50,263 nt of DNA from assembly GCA_964448045.1 (NCBI GenBank), contig CAYUVF010000027.1, forward strand, positions 1 to 50,263, written 5' to 3'. Under the pieces are notes generated by a model, which did no database searches, was not told the origin of the DNA, and saw nothing but the letters and a program-made list of their open reading frames with translations. A program made the translations under genes and the position numbers. The DNA comes from CAYUVF01 sp964448045 (lineage in GTDB: Bacteria; Bacteroidota; Rhodothermia; Rhodothermales; Salinibacteraceae). Below are positions 48,977 to 50,263 of the stretch, piece by piece (within the stretch, counting starts at the first letter, position 1; each line of letters starts with the position of its first letter).

Positions 48977-50263
48977 ATGGCCCCGTCGCCCGATGAGGAC
49001 CTCAACATTCTTCTGCTGGAGGACGTCGCCACCGATGCCGAGCTTGTGCGCGCCGAACTGAAGCGAGAGGGGCTCTCCTTCAACGCACGCCGGGTGTCCA
49101 CCCGGGAGGAATTCGCGCAGGCGCTGGCGTCGTGTGCGCCCGAGATCATCTTGGCTGATTACTCGCTGCCGACGTTCGATGGGCTGACGGCGCTGGAGAT
49201 GGCGCAGGAGCAGTGCCCGCACGTGCCGGTCGTGTTCGTCTCGGGCGCCATCGGGGAGGAGCGGGCCATCGAGACGCTCAAGCAGGGCGCCACCGATTAC
49301 GTGCTGAAGGAGCGTCTCTCGCGCCTTGGCCCGGCGGTGAAGCGGGCGCTGCGCGAGGCCGAGGAGCGGCGGGCGCGCCGGCAGGCCGAGGCCGCCCTCC
49401 GCCGGGCGCACAACGAACTGGAGGAGAAGGTCGAGGAGCGCACCAAGGAGCTTCGCGAGAGCCAGGAGCGGCTCTCCAGTATCATCGACTCGGCGATCGA
49501 TGCCATTATCAACATCGACGATGAGCTGAATGTGACACTCTTTAATGCGGCTGCAGAGCAAATCTTCCAGTGCCCGGCTGAGGAAGTCATCGGGCAGCCC
49601 ATCGACCCGTTTTTGACGGATGAGTTCAGCGCGCTGGTGCATCAGTACATCGACCGGCACCAGTCCGCGGCAGAGGTCCCGGCGTCGACCGAAGGCCGCT
49701 ATGTGGCGGCTCCTGAAGGCCTCAAAGCCCGCCGTGCCGATGGCGAGGTCTTCCCCGTCGAGGCTACGCTGTGCCCCGTCGAGCTCACCCAGCAGCGCCT
49801 TTACCTGCTGATCCTTCGCGACATCGACGAGCTCAAACAGGCCGAGGAAGAGTTGAGCCAGCTTAAATCGGAGCAGCACTACCTGCGGGAGGAGCTCAAA
49901 AGCGAGTACAACTTCGAGGAGATCGTGGGAAACTCTCCGGCGATTCAGGAGGTGTTCGATGCGACCGATCAGGTGGCCGCGACGGATACGACGGTGCTGG
50001 TGTCGGGCGAGACGGGCACGGGGAAAGAGCTCGTGGCACGGGCGCTGCACAACCGAAGCGAGCGGAGCGACAATGTGCTCGTGAAGGTCAACTGTGCCGC
50101 GTTGCCCAGCGACCTGATTGAGAGTGAGCTGTTCGGCCATGAAAAGGGGGCCTTTACCGGCGCCACGCAGCAGCGCAAAGGCCGCTTCGAGCTGGCAGAT
50201 GAGGGAACCATTTTTCTCGACGAGATCGGCGAGCTGCCCCTGGAGACGCAGGCCAAGCTGCTC
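48977..50263 (+). CDS. Sigma-54 activator, REC-PAS-AAA+ (3' truncated)
   Basis: An open frame of 429 codons that runs off the window. It begins with a receiver domain (NILLLEDVATDAEL, acceptor Asp61 in ILADYSLP, Lys131 in DYVLKERL), then a coiled coil (about 140-170), a PAS domain (about 172-290), a second short coiled coil, and an AAA+ sigma-54 activator domain from about 328. The latter has Walker A GETGTGKE (344-351), the sigma-54 contact loop GAFTGA (391-396) and Walker B TIFLDEIGELP. The DNA-binding C-terminus is missing here. ATG 48977 lies 85 bases after the response regulator. Confidence 0.92.
   Translation, partial: MAPSPDEDLNILLLEDVATDAELVRAELKREGLSFNARRVSTREEFAQALASCAPEIILADYSLPTFDGLTALEMAQEQCPHVPVVFVSGAIGEERAIETLKQGATDYVLKERLSRLGPAVKRALREAEERRARRQAEAALRRAHNELEEKVEERTKELRESQERLSSIIDSAIDAIINIDDELNVTLFNAAAEQIFQCPAEEVIGQPIDPFLTDEFSALVHQYIDRHQSAAEVPASTEGRYVAAPEGLKARRADGEVFPVEATLCPVELTQQRLYLLILRDIDELKQAEEELSQLKSEQHYLREELKSEYNFEEIVGNSPAIQEVFDATDQVAATDTTVLVSGETGTGKELVARALHNRSERSDNVLVKVNCAALPSDLIESELFGHEKGAFTGATQQRKGRFELADEGTIFLDEIGELPLETQAKLL

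Noticed and set aside
48920..50140. 406-codon minus-strand frame at the right end
   Set aside because: The plus strand here encodes a receiver, PAS and AAA+ domain with intact Walker and GAFTGA motifs, so the minus frame is a shadow.
1..50263. tRNA, rRNA, CRISPR array, insertion sequence or prophage
   Set aside because: I looked for tRNA T-loops, regularly spaced direct repeats, transposase or integrase motifs and terminal inverted repeats and found none that I can support.

Overview
The window is a GC-rich, gene-dense bacterial chromosome segment with no rRNA, tRNA, prophage, insertion sequence or CRISPR array that I can see. Proteins are rich in Asp/Glu, several with long acidic or Ala-rich tails (DivIVA, LspA). 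Together with a transaldolase/glucose-6-phosphate isomerase fusion, a DksA-like protein with a degenerate zinc finger, a small protein family typical of Bacteroidota, and rare Shine-Dalgarno sequences, this suggests a halophilic member of the Rhodothermia (Salinibacter relatives). That placement is inference; no marker gene here settles it.

Layout. 0-3.3 kb (+): three-gene proton-translocating transhydrogenase operon pntA-pntAB-pntB, with short tandem repeats in its spacers. 3.3-8.0 kb: a Uma2-family protein overlapping tail to tail with a TesA-like lipoprotein esterase, which is divergent from a YbbA/YbbP-type ABC transporter. 8.0-9.3 kb: a 70-residue protein with its own terminator, a gamma-glutamylcyclotransferase-like protein, and an acidic small ORF separated from a CPXCG zinc-ribbon only by an in-frame TAG. 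9.3-12.7 kb (+): YggS, a membrane coiled-coil protein, DivIVA and purine nucleoside phosphorylase. 12.7-19.7 kb (+): thrA, thrB, a lipoprotein sugar dehydrogenase, thrC and an S23-like four-helix protein. 19.8-22.9 kb (+): adenine deaminase and a phytoene-desaturase-like oxidoreductase. 23-31.7 kb (+): ileS (IleRS2 type with an inverted HIGH motif), dksA-like, lspA, lepA, an unknown secreted protein and lepB.

31.8-45.0 kb lies on the minus strand. Read in transcription order it holds an ECF sigma factor, an 88-residue protein, a membrane-anchored disulfide oxidoreductase, tal-pgi, a TauE/SafE permease, gnd, zwf, a membrane protein, 6-phosphogluconolactonase, a small conserved protein, a K+ channel with RCK domains, and an L,D-transpeptidase. 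The pentose phosphate genes here and the transhydrogenase at the other end of the window both serve NADPH supply.

45.0-45.6 kb is the only long gap. It has an AT-rich core with several dyads, including a perfect 16-bp palindrome. To its right (+) is a signalling cluster: a MEDS-domain sensor, a GAF-PAS-GAF histidine kinase, a single-domain response regulator, and a REC-PAS-sigma-54 activator cut by the window end.

I did not find a single self-contained new defence or mobile system. The most distinctive observations are the GXHH-type isoleucyl-tRNA synthetase, the TAG-split acidic/zinc-ribbon reading frame, the 7-8-bp periodic repeats in several spacers, the membrane-anchored oxidoreductase in an ECF-sigma operon, and the signalling cluster with its palindromic control region.
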